Part shown: in pieces, positions 1 to 8,505 of the stretch
How positions within the stretch are numbered: position 1 is the stretch's first letter
How the letters are laid out: every line of letters begins with the position of its first letter
Assembly (NCBI RefSeq): GCF_000426765.1
Contig: NZ_AUFZ01000023.1
Span: 62,001 to 126,000 of the forward strand
Direction of reading: 5' to 3'
Source: Vibrio litoralis DSM 17657
GTDB taxonomy: Bacteria > Pseudomonadota > Gammaproteobacteria > Enterobacterales > Vibrionaceae
Length of the DNA stretch: 64,000 nucleotides
Notes under the pieces: generated by a model
Database searches by the model: none
What the model saw: the letters and a program-made list of their open reading frames with translations, nothing else
Told to the model about the DNA's origin: nothing
Position numbers and translations under genes: made by a program

Positions 1-997
1 CATTTACACTGCCGCCTTCGCCATCTAAGTTTTCAACGCGAATCGCAGATTCAAACTTCTTAGCTTCGGCTACTAACATCGCGCCAGGGCGAGCGTGTAA
101 ACCGTGGGTGTTTTTGATTTTAAATGTCGCGCTATTGGCGGCTTCTTCGCTCATTTCTGGTGCTTTTTCAGATAGGTCGAATAGCTCAAGTAGTTGATTG
201 CTATCGCCCTCTAAAATCTCATTTTGACGCTTAGATAAGATTAATTGAGTCAGTTTATAAAGCAGTGGCTTATGGCTGGCATTACAAGCGGCAAAAGCAA
301 TTAACCCTTTGACTGGTTTGCCTTCAAATTCACAATCATTAGCGGTTGAAACAAATGACATCGCAGAGCGATTAACGCCGGCACCACCACTGATTAACCA
401 TAGGCCGTTACCTAGATCGGTTGGCGTTTTGGTGATGATCTCTGAAATGTATTCATCAGTCGTGCAACCTGTATTACGAAGTAGGCCACCGGCGACAGCA
501 GTCATTTGCAGCATATCACTGGCTGGAAATTTCAACTGAATTAATGAAGCGTCAAAATCTGCCATTAACTGAGTTTGGCCATTTAACACATTGATGATGT
601 CTTGCTCGGTTTTGGCATCTTTCAGCGCGGTTTCAACACCATCGGCAGAAAGTACTTTGGTCAGTTGTTTTAAGATGCCCAAGTGCTCGTCAGATTTTGC
701 AGCAATACCAATCGCCACATAAACCGTACCATTTCCCCAATCCACACCTTCTGGGAAGTGATGCACACTCACGCCGGTTTTTTGCACTAGGCCACGTGTA
801 TCGGTAGTGCCGTGTGGAATGGCGATACCATTGCCTAAAAAGGTTGAAGATTGTCCTTCACGAGTCAGCATGCCTTCGACATAGCCGGATTCCACATAAC
901 CTTGTTGAGTTAATGTGGCGGCAATATTTTTAATGGCTGCAGTCTTGTCTGATGCCGTTTGAGCAAGCGTCACTTCTTGAGGTGTTAAAATAAGCAT
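1..997 (-). CDS. fruB: PTS fructose EIIA/HPr-type phosphocarrier FruB (3' end cut off)
   Basis: This minus-strand frame opens at the ATG at 997, behind an AGAGG ribosome site, and stays open to the window edge (about 332 residues visible). The N-terminal EIIA domain shows the phospho-histidine context GNGIAIPHG (His about 62). A middle linker domain follows, and an HPr domain begins near residue 293 with NTHGLHARPG (active His about 301). In the family, FruB takes phosphate from PEP through Enzyme I and passes it to the fructose-specific EIIBC, giving fructose 1-phosphate; fruK and fruA normally follow in the operon and would lie left of this window. The divergent cra gene and the Cra-type operators between them support the assignment. 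Confidence 0.93.
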   Translation of the reverse strand, partial: MLILTPQEVTLAQTASDKTAAIKNIAATLTQQGYVESGYVEGMLTREGQSSTFLGNGIAIPHGTTDTRGLVQKTGVSVHHFPEGVDWGNGTVYVAIGIAAKSDEHLGILKQLTKVLSADGVETALKDAKTEQDIINVLNGQTQLMADFDASLIQLKFPASDMLQMTAVAGGLLRNTGCTTDEYISEIITKTPTDLGNGLWLISGGAGVNRSAMSFVSTANDCEFEGKPVKGLIAFAACNASHKPLLYKLTQLILSKRQNEILEGDSNQLLELFDLSEKAPEMSEEAANSATFKIKNTHGLHARPGAMLVAEAKKFESAIRVENLDGEGGSVN

Positions 998-1030
998 TGT
1001 CGTGCCTCTGTTTGTTTGGGAGCCGATATC

Positions 1031-1156
1031 TATACCCGTCGTACTTGAAGCTGCAGCTTTGTTGCCGGCGTTCATTCGCCCCAATCACATAGGCGAGCTA
1101 TGCTCATGGGGCCTCATTCACTTGTCGCCTCACTGCAACTTCAATTACTTTGGGTA
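1031..1156. repeat. Dispersed intergenic palindromic repeat, copy 1
   Basis: The ends are imperfect inverted copies of TACCCAAGTNACTTGAAGTTGCAG, with inner inverted arms around CATTCGCC. Related units occur at 3959-4018, 12177-12250 and 20822-21089. It fills much of the fruB-cra intergenic space (998-1448), which otherwise holds the Cra operators and AT-rich promoter DNA. Confidence 0.65.
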
Positions 1157-1196
1157 ATTTATCAATGGTAGTAGTTCAGCTCTCTAATTATGTATG

Positions 1197-1212
1197 GCTG
1201 AATCGATTCAGC
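1197..1212. promoter_or_regulatory. Cra/FruR operator 1 (perfect palindrome)
   Basis: GCTGAATCGATTCAGC is a perfect 16-bp palindrome matching the Cra/FruR half-site TGAAWC. It lies between divergent fruB and cra. By analogy with known FruR regulation it would repress fruB, and fructose 1-phosphate would relieve this. Confidence 0.85.
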
Positions 1213-1329
1213 TGTTTAGTAAAAAAATTCAGCGAATCATGTCTTGTCTTCAATTAGGGTTAAAAATTCTTATTTATACAGCTTAGTAGATAAGAGATTT
1301 TTTAGTTAATGTGACCAGACTTCAAATTT

Positions 1330-1345
1330 GCTGAATTCTTTCAGC
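1330..1345. promoter_or_regulatory. Cra/FruR operator 2
   Basis: GCTGAATTCTTTCAGC keeps both GCTGAA/TTCAGC arms of the 1197-1212 palindrome but has a degenerate centre. It is closer to cra and could serve autoregulation. Confidence 0.7.
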
Positions 1346-1351
1346 TTTTAT

Positions 1352-1367
1352 ACTGAATCGATTCAGC
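1352..1367. promoter_or_regulatory. Cra/FruR operator 3
   Basis: ACTGAATCGATTCAGC repeats the perfect 14-bp core of operator 1. Its centre is 22 bp from operator 2, about two helical turns, so co-operative binding on one DNA face is plausible. It lies 82 bp upstream of the cra ATG. Confidence 0.8.
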
Positions 1368-1448
1368 TTATAATTCAAATAACATAATGATCGGAACGAT
1401 AGATTTTTGATCCAGTGCACAGAACCGTGAGTGAAAGGGGTTAACCAG

Positions 1449-2444
1449 ATGACACTTGATGAAATAGCCAAACTGGCAGGCGTGTCAAAAACCACCGCCA
1501 GTTATGTCATTAATGGCAAGGCAACCAAATACCGGATTAGCCAGAAAACTCAGCAAAAAGTAATGGCGGTAGTAGAAGAACATCAATATCAACCGGATCA
1601 TGCCGCTTCTTCTTTACGTGCCGGGCAAAGCCGTTCATTTGGGCTTGTGATCCCTGATTTAGAAAACAACAGTTATGCGCGTCTTGCTAAATTATTGGAA
1701 TTTAATTCTCGTCAGGCGGGCTATCAAATTTTGATTGGCAGTTCTGATGACGATCCGGAAACTGAAAAGTCAGTGGTCAATGCTTTAGTTAGTCGTCGAA
1801 TCGATGCGTTGTTTGTCGCAAGTTCTATTCCAGATGCCAATGAGTTTTACACTAGCATTCAAAAGCGCGGAATTCCTGTGATTGCGCTCGACCGACCATT
1901 AGATGATGAATATTTTAGCTGCGTGATCAGTGAAGATTTTGAGGGTGCTCTGAGCTTAACCTCTTCGGTATTGTTTGATGGTGTTGCCTCGGTGGGGTTG
2001 ATTGGTGCGTTGCCCGATTTGAATATATCGAAAGAGCGTCAACTTGGCTTTGAAGCGGCTGTTCGTCAACATGATAAGCCTTTAGAGATCCATATCGAGT
2101 ATGGCGCGCTGTTTAATTCTCAAACTGGTCGAGCAGCGATGCAAAAATGGCTAGATCAAGGCACTATGCCAGACGCGATCATTACCACCTCGTACACTTT
2201 GCTTGAAGGTGTGCTTGATGTGTTATTCGAACACCCAGAACTGATGAGTAAAATTAACGTTGCCACTTATGGTGACAATCGCTTGTTGGATTTCTTACCG
2301 ATAAAAATCAACTCGTTATCCCAACGTTTTGAAACCATTGCTGACAGCGCGTTAGAGCTTGCCCTTAATGCTTCCGCGAAACGCTATAAGCCCGGAGTAG
2401 AGCTGGTGGCACGTAGGTTGAAGGTCAGAAATAGAGTGGTCTGA
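1449..2444 (+). CDS. cra: Catabolite repressor/activator Cra (FruR), LacI family
   Basis: A 331-residue protein of normal family length. The N-terminal LacI-type helix-turn-helix (LDEIAKLAGVSKTTASYVING, residues 3-23, written here in two parts for reference: LDEIAKLAGVSKTTASY then VING) and hinge are followed by a periplasmic-binding-protein-like sensor domain (GLVIPDLENNSYARL). I chose the ATG at 1449 over the upstream GTG at 1431 because AAGGGG stands 8 bp before it and the resulting N-terminus matches E. coli Cra. Cra represses fru and glycolytic genes and activates gluconeogenic ones, and is released by fructose 1-phosphate. It is divergent from fruB with three operators in between, so local autoregulation and fru control are likely. 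Confidence 0.93.
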   Translation: MTLDEIAKLAGVSKTTASYVINGKATKYRISQKTQQKVMAVVEEHQYQPDHAASSLRAGQSRSFGLVIPDLENNSYARLAKLLEFNSRQAGYQILIGSSDDDPETEKSVVNALVSRRIDALFVASSIPDANEFYTSIQKRGIPVIALDRPLDDEYFSCVISEDFEGALSLTSSVLFDGVASVGLIGALPDLNISKERQLGFEAAVRQHDKPLEIHIEYGALFNSQTGRAAMQKWLDQGTMPDAIITTSYTLLEGVLDVLFEHPELMSKINVATYGDNRLLDFLPIKINSLSQRFETIADSALELALNASAKRYKPGVELVARRLKVRNRVV

Positions 2445-2556
2445 ATGGATTGAAATACTATTCTGAAGTTACTTGAGGATAAAAGTATGAGGGAGCCACG
2501 GAAGCCTTATGCTATTATGCACATGAGTTTATTTTTATTTCTTTTGGAGCACCCCT

Positions 2557-3885
2557 TTGCAGTTTAAAGATCTTGGTTTAGATAATCGTCTACTGAAAAA
2601 CCTACAACACTACAATTTTGCACAAGCAACGGATATTCAGCGTCAAGCGATTCCGGTTGCGATTGCAGGTAAAGACTTATTGGCTTCATCCAAGACGGGT
2701 TCGGGTAAAACATTAGCCTTTGTTTTGCCTATGCTACATAAAGCGTTAAAAACAAAATCCCTTTCAGCGAAAGATCCGCGTGGTGTGATTTTAGCTCCAA
2801 CTCGTGAGCTAGCGAAACAAGTATTCGGTGAGCTGAAAGCCATGTTAGGTGGTCTTTCTTACACTGGCACTTTGATTGTTGGTGGCGAAAACTTTAATGA
2901 CCAAGTGAAAGCACTGCGTAAATATCCGAAATTTATCGTGGCAACACCTGGCCGTTTAGCCGACCACCTTGAACATCGTTCTTTATATTTAGAAGGTGTT
3001 GAAACGCTGGTTCTTGATGAAGCAGACCGCATGCTAGACCTAGGTTTTGCTCCAGAATTACGCCGTATTCATAATGCTGCTAAACACCGTCGTCGTCAGA
3101 CCTTAATGTTCTCAGCAACACTCGATCACGCTGAAGTAAGCGGCTTGTCTAATGAAATGCTAACGGATCCAAAGCGCATTTCAATTGGCTTATCAGCGGA
3201 AGAACATAAAGATATCGACCAATCATTTTATCTTTGTGATCATCTCGATCATAAAGAAGCGATTCTTGACCGACTTCTTGAAGAAGCGGAATACAAGCAA
3301 GTGATTATCTTCACCGCAACCCGTAGTGATACGGAGCGTTTAACCATTAAGCTGAATGAGAAAAAGCTCAAAGCGGTGGCGTTAAGTGGTGGGTTAAATC
3401 AGACTCAGCGTAATAACATCATGAGTCAGTTTGAGCGTGCCGTTCATAAGATTCTTGTAACGACCGATATAGCATCTCGTGGTCTTGATATTGCTAACGT
3501 AACCCACGTGATTAACTTTGATATGCCAAAACATACTGAAGAATACGTTCACCGTGTGGGGCGTACGGGGCGTGCTGGTAATAAAGGTACGGCGATCTCA
3601 TTAGTTGGCCCGAAAGACTGGGTGAGCTTTAAGAATGTCGAAACCTACCTACAGCAAGATTTGACCTTCTCAGTACTTGAAGGCTTGAAAGGTAAATTTA
3701 AAGGCATTAAGCCACGCAAACCTTTTGTGAAGAAAGGCGCGGCGAGTGCGAAGAAAGTAACTAAGAAATCGAATACAGCTAAGAAGCCAGTGAAACGCGA
3801 TAAGAGCTTCTATAAAAATGTCGATGTTGGTGAACAAGTCTTCATGATCAAGAAGAAAAAGAAACCAGTCGTTGATGACGAATAA
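2557..3885 (+). CDS. DEAD-box ATP-dependent RNA helicase
   Basis: A 442-residue protein starting at TTG (2557), with GGAG 7 bp upstream; no in-frame ATG would keep the Q-motif region (FAQATDIQRQAIP). The motifs appear in order: ASSKTGSGKT (motif I), PTRELAKQ (Ia), TPGR (Ib), VLDEADRM (II), SAT (III), and in the second RecA domain RGLDI and HRVGRTGRAG (V-VI). The C-terminal 70 residues are rich in Lys, as in RNA-binding tails of the RhlE/SrmB group. The role is probably RNA unwinding in ribosome assembly or decay. The exact paralogue cannot be named from sequence alone. It is monocistronic and ends at a strong terminator. Confidence 0.92.
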   Translation: MQFKDLGLDNRLLKNLQHYNFAQATDIQRQAIPVAIAGKDLLASSKTGSGKTLAFVLPMLHKALKTKSLSAKDPRGVILAPTRELAKQVFGELKAMLGGLSYTGTLIVGGENFNDQVKALRKYPKFIVATPGRLADHLEHRSLYLEGVETLVLDEADRMLDLGFAPELRRIHNAAKHRRRQTLMFSATLDHAEVSGLSNEMLTDPKRISIGLSAEEHKDIDQSFYLCDHLDHKEAILDRLLEEAEYKQVIIFTATRSDTERLTIKLNEKKLKAVALSGGLNQTQRNNIMSQFERAVHKILVTTDIASRGLDIANVTHVINFDMPKHTEEYVHRVGRTGRAGNKGTAISLVGPKDWVSFKNVETYLQQDLTFSVLEGLKGKFKGIKPRKPFVKKGAASAKKVTKKSNTAKKPVKRDKSFYKNVDVGEQVFMIKKKKKPVVDDE

Positions 3886-3908
3886 GGTTTGAATTAGCCA
3901 AATAAAAG

Positions 3909-3954
3909 AAGGGCTTATCTACTTTAACTAGAAAGAGTAGATAAGCCCTTTTTA
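3909..3954 (+). terminator. Rho-independent terminator after the DEAD-box helicase gene
   Basis: A long near-perfect stem, AAGGGCTTATCTACTTT paired with AAAGAGTAGATAAGCCCTT, is closed by a short loop and followed by a T run. Confidence 0.85.
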
Positions 3955-3958
3955 TATC

Positions 3959-4018
3959 CTTGGTACTTGAAGTTACAGCTTTGTTGATGGCACTCATTCG
4001 CCTCGCTGTAACTTCAAT
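3959..4018. repeat. Dispersed intergenic palindromic repeat, copy 2 (short form)
   Basis: GTACTTGAAGTTACAGC and its inverted partner GCTGTAACTTCAA flank a CACTCATTCGCCTC core. It is the same family as 1031-1156 and 12177-12250. It sits between a terminator and the end of the DUF2057 gene. Confidence 0.65.
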
Positions 4019-4036
4019 GGCTGGTTGAAATAGGTA

Positions 4037-4699
4037 TTACTTTGCTTGAATAATCGCTTGTAGGAAACGTTGCTTAGTTTCACTGTCGGCCTTTTCATAC
4101 CAGTAGTGCAGCATTTGTTCTTCAGTAGTTTTGTACTGGCTGTTAGCCGGCATTTGTGGTGGAGCTGCGGCTGTTGTAGCTACTGCAGCGGTTGCTGGCG
4201 CGATGGCTGCTACGGCACCGGTTTTGTTGTAAGCAACTGATTCTTGATCGTAGTTACGACCAAGCTGCACACCCGGCTTTAACAACTTATCTTGTTTCAC
4301 TTCGATAGCATTGCCATCTTCATCAACCAATTTCCAATCTGGGTTACGGTCAAAGTCTCGTGCGAGATCGGCATTACGGTATTTAGGAAGGTCAAAATTT
4401 AACTCAGTATCTGAGGCCGTAAATTTGGTGATGATGGCATCAGTAGTAACAGTTGTTTGATCGTTACCTTGTTTGAATACTGGGCTATAACGGAAGACTA
4501 TTTGGTTTTCGCCATCCGGTAAAGTGATAGATTTAGTGCTTGAGAAAAAACCACCTTCAATCTCTGCTTCTTGGCCATTGGCTGCTAATACATCGACTTC
4601 AGAAGGGATATTAATGACAACATTAGCTAAAGCGGAAGAACTTAAGCCGAGTAGGACACAAAGTGTTATTGGTTTTAAAAGTACACGTTTCAGGGCCAT
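4037..4699 (-). CDS. DUF2057 family protein (YccT-like), exported
   Basis: 220 residues with a Sec signal peptide (LCVLLGLSSSALA, cleavage after residue 25). The mature part has the DUF2057 pattern: IPSEVDVLAANGQ near the N-terminus, then GENQIVFRYSPVF and FDLPKYRNADLARDF. A low-complexity Ala/Pro segment lies near residues 160-190 before a short C-terminal helix. AAGGAA stands 7 bp before the ATG. E. coli YccT has been described as a periplasmic inhibitor of curli assembly; whether that role holds in Vibrio is not shown. No operon partner is seen. Confidence 0.8.
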   Translation of the reverse strand: MALKRVLLKPITLCVLLGLSSSALANVVINIPSEVDVLAANGQEAEIEGGFFSSTKSITLPDGENQIVFRYSPVFKQGNDQTTVTTDAIITKFTASDTELNFDLPKYRNADLARDFDRNPDWKLVDEDGNAIEVKQDKLLKPGVQLGRNYDQESVAYNKTGAVAAIAPATAAVATTAAAPPQMPANSQYKTTEEQMLHYWYEKADSETKQRFLQAIIQAK

Positions 4700-4767
4700 T
4701 ATTATTTCCTTGTAGATTTAAGTGATTTCACATAAAGCGCGGTAAAGTTAAATCTCTACTAACGAAA

Positions 4768-4794
4768 CAAAGGCCTCATAGCAGAGGCCTTTTG
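4768..4794. terminator. Bidirectional hairpin terminator between DUF2057 gene and tmaR
   Basis: AAAGGCCTC, a short loop, then GAGGCCTTTT. The T-rich 3' arm on the plus strand and A-rich 5' arm make it usable from either strand; it lies 17 bp beyond the tmaR stop, on the minus strand. Confidence 0.75.
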
Positions 4795-4810
4795 TATATT
4801 AAAGAATCAG

Positions 4811-5131
4811 TTATTTTTTTGCGTTTGTGTGCTGTAGTTTGTCTGCTTCAGTCAGTTCGCGGATTTTACGGCTGATTTCACGACGTTGTTTAGAAATTTC
4901 AGCGCCTTTGATGATGTGATCATCAACACGGTCTTCATAATCAGCTTTCATGTTCTTGATGATTTCAACGATTTCTTCGTGAGTCATTCCTGCGTGAATG
5001 TAATCAAGTAGATTATCTAGCAGATCAACACGCTTGCGGTTATCACGAATTTTCTTTTCATTATCAAGAATTTCACGTTTTAGTTTATTCTTGCGACGAG
5101 CTTGGTTTACGATTTCAAATACGTTAGCCAT
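4811..5131 (-). CDS. tmaR: Pole-localizer protein TmaR (YeeX, DUF496)
   Basis: 106 residues, almost entirely charged alpha helix and predicted coiled coil, with the DUF496 core [19 protein letters not shown] and [14 protein letters not shown]. coli TmaR forms polar clusters that sequester PTS Enzyme I; the tyrosine reported there as phosphorylated lies in a DYED motif, which is conserved here at Tyr65. Its own terminator follows. Its placement about 4 kb from fruB/cra is suggestive only. Confidence 0.88.
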   Translation of the reverse strand: MANVFEIVNQARRKNKLKREILDNEKKIRDNRKRVDLLDNLLDYIHAGMTHEEIVEIIKNMKADYEDRVDDHIIKGAEISKQRREISRKIRELTEADKLQHTNAKK

Positions 5132-5440
5132 AGTTTCTTCCTAATTCAGAGTTGTTAACTAAAATCCTATTTATCTCATCAAATTAAACCATATACCTAA
5201 CAGACAAAACAGAGTTAAGATCAAAATATATAAGGATAAGTTTAAAAGCATAGTCTTACATTGTGATGAATTGAATTTAAGACGGTCGGTTTGCCTATAA
5301 ATGCATCATTTATTATAGGGAGGATGCCCTTTTCCATTTTGGGAGCTGGTATTTGTCGGCTTGACCCTTGATTTACTTCTATAGAAAACCAATATCTTAA
5401 TGACAGTATGTTGATCTAAATATAGATAATCTGATTAAGA
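5132..5440. other. Intergenic region, AT-rich, no gene seen
   Basis: 309 bp between divergent tmaR and a small plus-strand gene. It must hold both promoters. I see no RNA gene or confident operator. The GGGAGG at about 5339 directly abuts an ATG with only 15 codons and is not a credible start. Confidence 0.5.
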
Positions 5441-5650
5441 ATGACAGAGAATAATTCAACAGCAGGCAATAAAGCGCTAGCAGCGACGGAATCTTCTGAC
5501 CAAGATACTACGCGGCAGCGTTTTCAGAAAGCCTACTTAAAGTCGCGTAAGATGATGCAACGAATCGATTTAGATTTGAATCGAAGCCAAATTGTCGTCG
5601 TGGCGGATAATGGCCGCCAGATTTATCGCCCTTATCGCTGGGATCACTGA
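5441..5650 (+). CDS. Small conserved-looking protein of unknown function
   Basis: 69 residues. The N-terminus is polar and probably disordered. The second half (KSRKMMQRIDLDLNRSQIVV, then VADNGRQIYRPYRWDH) is compact, basic and aromatic. It has no signal peptide or membrane segment. It ends 33 bp before yceH in the same direction, so co-transcription is likely. I do not recognise the family. Confidence 0.6.
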   Translation: MTENNSTAGNKALAATESSDQDTTRQRFQKAYLKSRKMMQRIDLDLNRSQIVVVADNGRQIYRPYRWDH

Positions 5651-5683
5651 CTTTATGGGTAACAGGCCCAAGGAATAAATATT

Positions 5684-6340
5684 ATGAATATAGAGCTCAC
5701 CCCAGTTGAAGCCAGAATCATTGGCTGTTTAATTGAAAAAGAAGTGACGACTCCTGATTACTATCCACTAACGCTAAATAGCCTTACTACTGCTTGTAAT
5801 CAAAAAAGCAACCGCGATCCTGTGATGGCGTTGAGCGAGGCGGAAGTGATGGATGCCGCGCAAGCTTTAATTGATCGTCGTTTAATGACGGATGAAAGTG
5901 GTTTCAATAGTCGCGTGTCTAAATTTCGTCATCGCTTTTGTAATACCGAATTTGGTTCATTGAAGTTAACTGACCAAGAGCGTGGCATTGTATGTTGCAT
6001 GCTACTGCGTGGTGCGCAAACACCCGGTGAAATCCGTACTCGCACCAATCGTTTATGTGAATTTAGCGATGTGAAACAAGTTGAAGCGTTATTGGAGCAA
6101 ATGGCATCGCGCGAAGAAGGGGCTTTAGTGGTGAAATTGCCGCGTGAACCGGGTAAACGTGAATCTCGCTATCAGCATTTGTTCTGTGGCGAGGTGGATG
6201 TTGAATCTTATGCTACCGCAACGCCAACAGCGGTCTCTTCTAGTCATAATCAGTATGAAGAACGTATCAGCACGTTAGAGCAACAAGTCGCTGAATTGAA
6301 AGTGCAAGTTGAAGTGCTGAAAGCCTTGATTGCTGATTAA
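5684..6340 (+). CDS. yceH: YceH family protein (DUF480/UPF0502)
   Basis: 218 residues, the usual family length. The start MNIELTPVEARIIGCLIEKE and the following CNQKSNRDPVM are hallmark YceH sequences, predicted to form tandem winged helices. The last 30 residues form a coiled coil (ISTLEQQVAELKVQVEVLKA). The biochemical role is unknown. It is followed after 3 bp by the GIY-YIG gene, so the two are almost certainly translated from one message. Confidence 0.9.
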   Translation: MNIELTPVEARIIGCLIEKEVTTPDYYPLTLNSLTTACNQKSNRDPVMALSEAEVMDAAQALIDRRLMTDESGFNSRVSKFRHRFCNTEFGSLKLTDQERGIVCCMLLRGAQTPGEIRTRTNRLCEFSDVKQVEALLEQMASREEGALVVKLPREPGKRESRYQHLFCGEVDVESYATATPTAVSSSHNQYEERISTLEQQVAELKVQVEVLKALIAD

Positions 6341-6343
6341 CGT

Positions 6344-6613
6344 ATGCCAACCACTCCTTCTCAACCAATAGAAAAATCTTGGTTCGTGTATTTAATTCGT
6401 ACTCGAACCAAGACGCTTTATTGTGGCATTACCAATGATCTTGAACGACGGTTTGAGCAGCATCAAACGGGCAAAGGCGCTAAGTATTTAAGAGGTAAAG
6501 GGCCGTTGTCACTAGTCTGGTCACAACAAGTGGCGGATAAAAGCGCGGCGCTTAAAGAAGAGATTCGTATTAAAAAATTGAGTAAAGCGGAGAAAGAAAG
6601 TCTGATTGTTTAA
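6344..6613 (+). CDS. GIY-YIG superfamily nuclease-like protein (YhbQ type)
   Basis: 89 residues forming one GIY-YIG domain: WFVYLIRT (VYL as the GIY element), LYCGITNDLERRFEQH (CGI as YIG, with the conserved Arg), a late Glu (EEIRIKKLSKAEKE). The family includes E. coli YhbQ; some members cleave DNA in vitro, the cellular role is unclear. The ATG overlaps closely with the end of yceH. Confidence 0.85.
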   Translation: MPTTPSQPIEKSWFVYLIRTRTKTLYCGITNDLERRFEQHQTGKGAKYLRGKGPLSLVWSQQVADKSAALKEEIRIKKLSKAEKESLIV

Positions 6614-6628
6614 TAGTGTCATCTCATA

Positions 6629-7384
6629 TTATTGCTCAAACCACGCGAGTGACTGGTGTAGTGAAACCACGCTGCCGACAATGATAAGTGAAGGGCTGAT
6701 GGCCTGTGTTGCTAATGACTCTAATTCTTTTAATGTGCCAGTTAAAACACGTTGTTGAGGGGTAGTACCTCGTTCCACAATGGCACATGGGGTTTCAACT
6801 GATAACCCATTTTCTATTAAGTTTTGGCGAATCACCGGTGCTTGTTTGAGCCCCATATAGAAGACTAGAGTGTGGTTATTCTGTGCCAAACTCGGCCATT
6901 GAATATCTTGGCCTTCTTTCTTTAAATGCCCAGTAATGAACTGTACACTTTGCGCATGATCGCGATGAGTTAGTGGAATTCCTGCATAAGCACTGCAACC
7001 CGATGCCGCCGTAATCCCCGGCACGACTTCAAATTCAACGCCATTTTCGACGAGAGTTTCTAGCTCTTCACCACCACGACCAAAGATAAATGGGTCACCG
7101 CCTTTCAAACGTACCACATGTTTATTTTCCAGCGCTTTATCGACCAAGATTTGGTTGATTTGATCTTGCGGCACACAATGATGATTCAGTTTCTTACCCA
7201 CAAATAATAGCTCGGCATTAGGATTCACTAATGCCATGATTTCTTCAGAAACCAAGCGGTCATAAACCACTACATCCGCAGATTGAATCAAGCGGTAAGC
7301 TTTGATGGTCAGTAAATCCGGATCGCCAGGACCCGCGCCAACAAGGGAAACGAATGGACGAGCGTTAGAGTAGGTGGCCTGCAT
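6629..7384 (-). CDS. cobA: Uroporphyrinogen-III C-methyltransferase (SUMT)
   Basis: 251 residues from the ATG at 7384, preceded by GGAG at 6-bp spacing; the longer frame to 7507 adds 41 residues from inside a repeat and is unlikely. Motifs: [15 protein letters not shown] (SAM site), [35 protein letters not shown]. It methylates uroporphyrinogen III at C2 and C7 to precorrin-2, the step leading to sirohaem, the cofactor of NirB. Its position as last gene of nirB-nirD-nirC-cobA fits that role. Confidence 0.93.
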   Translation of the reverse strand: MQATYSNARPFVSLVGAGPGDPDLLTIKAYRLIQSADVVVYDRLVSEEIMALVNPNAELLFVGKKLNHHCVPQDQINQILVDKALENKHVVRLKGGDPFIFGRGGEELETLVENGVEFEVVPGITAASGCSAYAGIPLTHRDHAQSVQFITGHLKKEGQDIQWPSLAQNNHTLVFYMGLKQAPVIRQNLIENGLSVETPCAIVERGTTPQQRVLTGTLKELESLATQAISPSLIIVGSVVSLHQSLAWFEQ

Positions 7385-7440
7385 AGCGAACTCCGAAAAC
7401 CGAATAAAGTAGGAGACAATGATTGAGTTTAGTGTAGCGA

Positions 7441-7515
7441 TTCTCGTGACTCGTTGCTCGAACAAGATTTCATCAAAACCAGTGCCGAGTAACGAGTAAC
7501 GAGCCACGAGTAGCC
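7441..7515. repeat. Inverted repeat of ACGAG units between nirC and cobA
   Basis: CTCGTGACTCGTTGCTCG on the left pairs with CGAGTAACGAGCCACGAG on the right across about 35 bp. The same CGAGNAACGAG theme occurs at 8451-8492 between nirD and nirC. It is predicted to form a strong RNA hairpin within the operon transcript. Confidence 0.7.
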
Positions 7516-7524
7516 GAGGAACGT

Positions 7525-8340
7525 TTACGCTTTTACTTCCTGTACCTGTTCAACTTCTTCTTTATCAAAAACTGGACGTTCTGTTTTTGGAGTCGCTAAC
7601 CAGTAACCCACCGCCATAAAGATAGCACCTGAAACGATATTACCTAATGATACCCATAATAGGTTATGCCAGATACCACCTAGAGTGAACGCATCTGAAT
7701 GGTTGCCAAAATAAGAAAGTGCAAAGATAGTCATGTTAGCAATTGAGTGCTCAAACCCTGCGCCGATGAAAGCCAATAAACACCACCAGATCGCGATGAA
7801 TTTACCAGTACCTTCAACACGTTGACACATCCAAATTGCTAGACACACTAACCAGTTACATAGAATGCCTTTAAAGAATAATACGCTAGCAGGCGCTGCT
7901 GTTTTACCTAGGGCTGCTGCGTGTAAGAAGCTTTTTGCATCAGGTAGAAGATTACCACCGCCAGCAAGGAAGAATAGGTAAGCGACTAATACTGAGCCGA
8001 TTAAGTTACCTAGCCAAGTTTGTGGCAAGATGCGCGCATTATCTTTCCAAGACACTTGGCCGGTTAATGCGCCAAACGCCAAAAACATAGTGTGACCTGT
8101 GAACAGTTCAGAGCCTGCAATGATCACCAATGTTAATGCGATACCAAAAGTTGCGCCCATTACTAGCGAACGAATAGAAGGATCAACAAGGTTGCCGAAA
8201 GTGAAAATTAAAATAATGCCGATGCCGACATAAGCGCCCGCCATCGCTGAGCTAATCCAAAAACCCAGTGGGTTATTATCAGCAAGCTTGACGATACGAG
8301 CCGCGTTGTTCGAGCACTTTTTAATGGTGTCTGCGTACAT
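7525..8340 (-). CDS. nirC: Nitrite transporter NirC (FNT family)
   Basis: 271 residues with six hydrophobic segments and the FNT features [15 protein letters not shown] (omega loop), [14 protein letters not shown] and FEHSIANM with the central-pore His. FNT channels pass formate or nitrite through the inner membrane. Placement between nirD and cobA points to nitrite. The C-terminal tail is acidic ([12 protein letters not shown]). Confidence 0.92.
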   Translation of the reverse strand: MYADTIKKCSNNAARIVKLADNNPLGFWISSAMAGAYVGIGIILIFTFGNLVDPSIRSLVMGATFGIALTLVIIAGSELFTGHTMFLAFGALTGQVSWKDNARILPQTWLGNLIGSVLVAYLFFLAGGGNLLPDAKSFLHAAALGKTAAPASVLFFKGILCNWLVCLAIWMCQRVEGTGKFIAIWWCLLAFIGAGFEHSIANMTIFALSYFGNHSDAFTLGGIWHNLLWVSLGNIVSGAIFMAVGYWLATPKTERPVFDKEEVEQVQEVKA

Positions 8341-8381
8341 AGTGATTTCCTACAAAAGTTAAAATTAAAGTTTGAATACTG

Positions 8382-8413
8382 ATAGCGATTCGGGATTGAA
8401 AGAGAATCGCTAT
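8382..8413. promoter_or_regulatory. Hairpin in the nirD-nirC spacer
   Basis: ATAGCGATTC pairs perfectly with GAATCGCTAT around a 12-nt loop. It lies just upstream of nirC and beside another repeat hairpin at 8451-8492. It has no T run, so it is more likely an mRNA-stabilising element than a terminator. Confidence 0.5.
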
Positions 8414-8450
8414 GAGTATGGAAACTTATTAACGGTGCTCGTTTATCGAA

Positions 8451-8492
8451 TCTCGTTTCTCGAAAGGGCAGTCCGAGAAACGAGTCACGAGA
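8451..8492. repeat. ACGAG-type inverted repeat between nirD and nirC
   Basis: TCTCGTTTCTCG and CGAGAAACGAG form a stem around AAAGGGCAGTC, followed by another CACGAGA. It is related to 7441-7515. Two members inside one operon suggest mobile or expanded repeat units tolerated as processing or stability signals. Confidence 0.7.
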
Positions 8493-8505
8493 TTTCGAAA
8501 ACCGT

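Noticed and set aside
5339-5390. Very short frame after GGGAGG at about 5339
   Set aside because: The ribosome-site-like sequence touches the ATG with no spacing and only 15 codons follow.
7385-7507. Longer N-terminus for CobA
   Set aside because: The extra 41 codons run through the ACGAG inverted repeat, while GGAG precedes the ATG at 7384 and the family N-terminus begins there.
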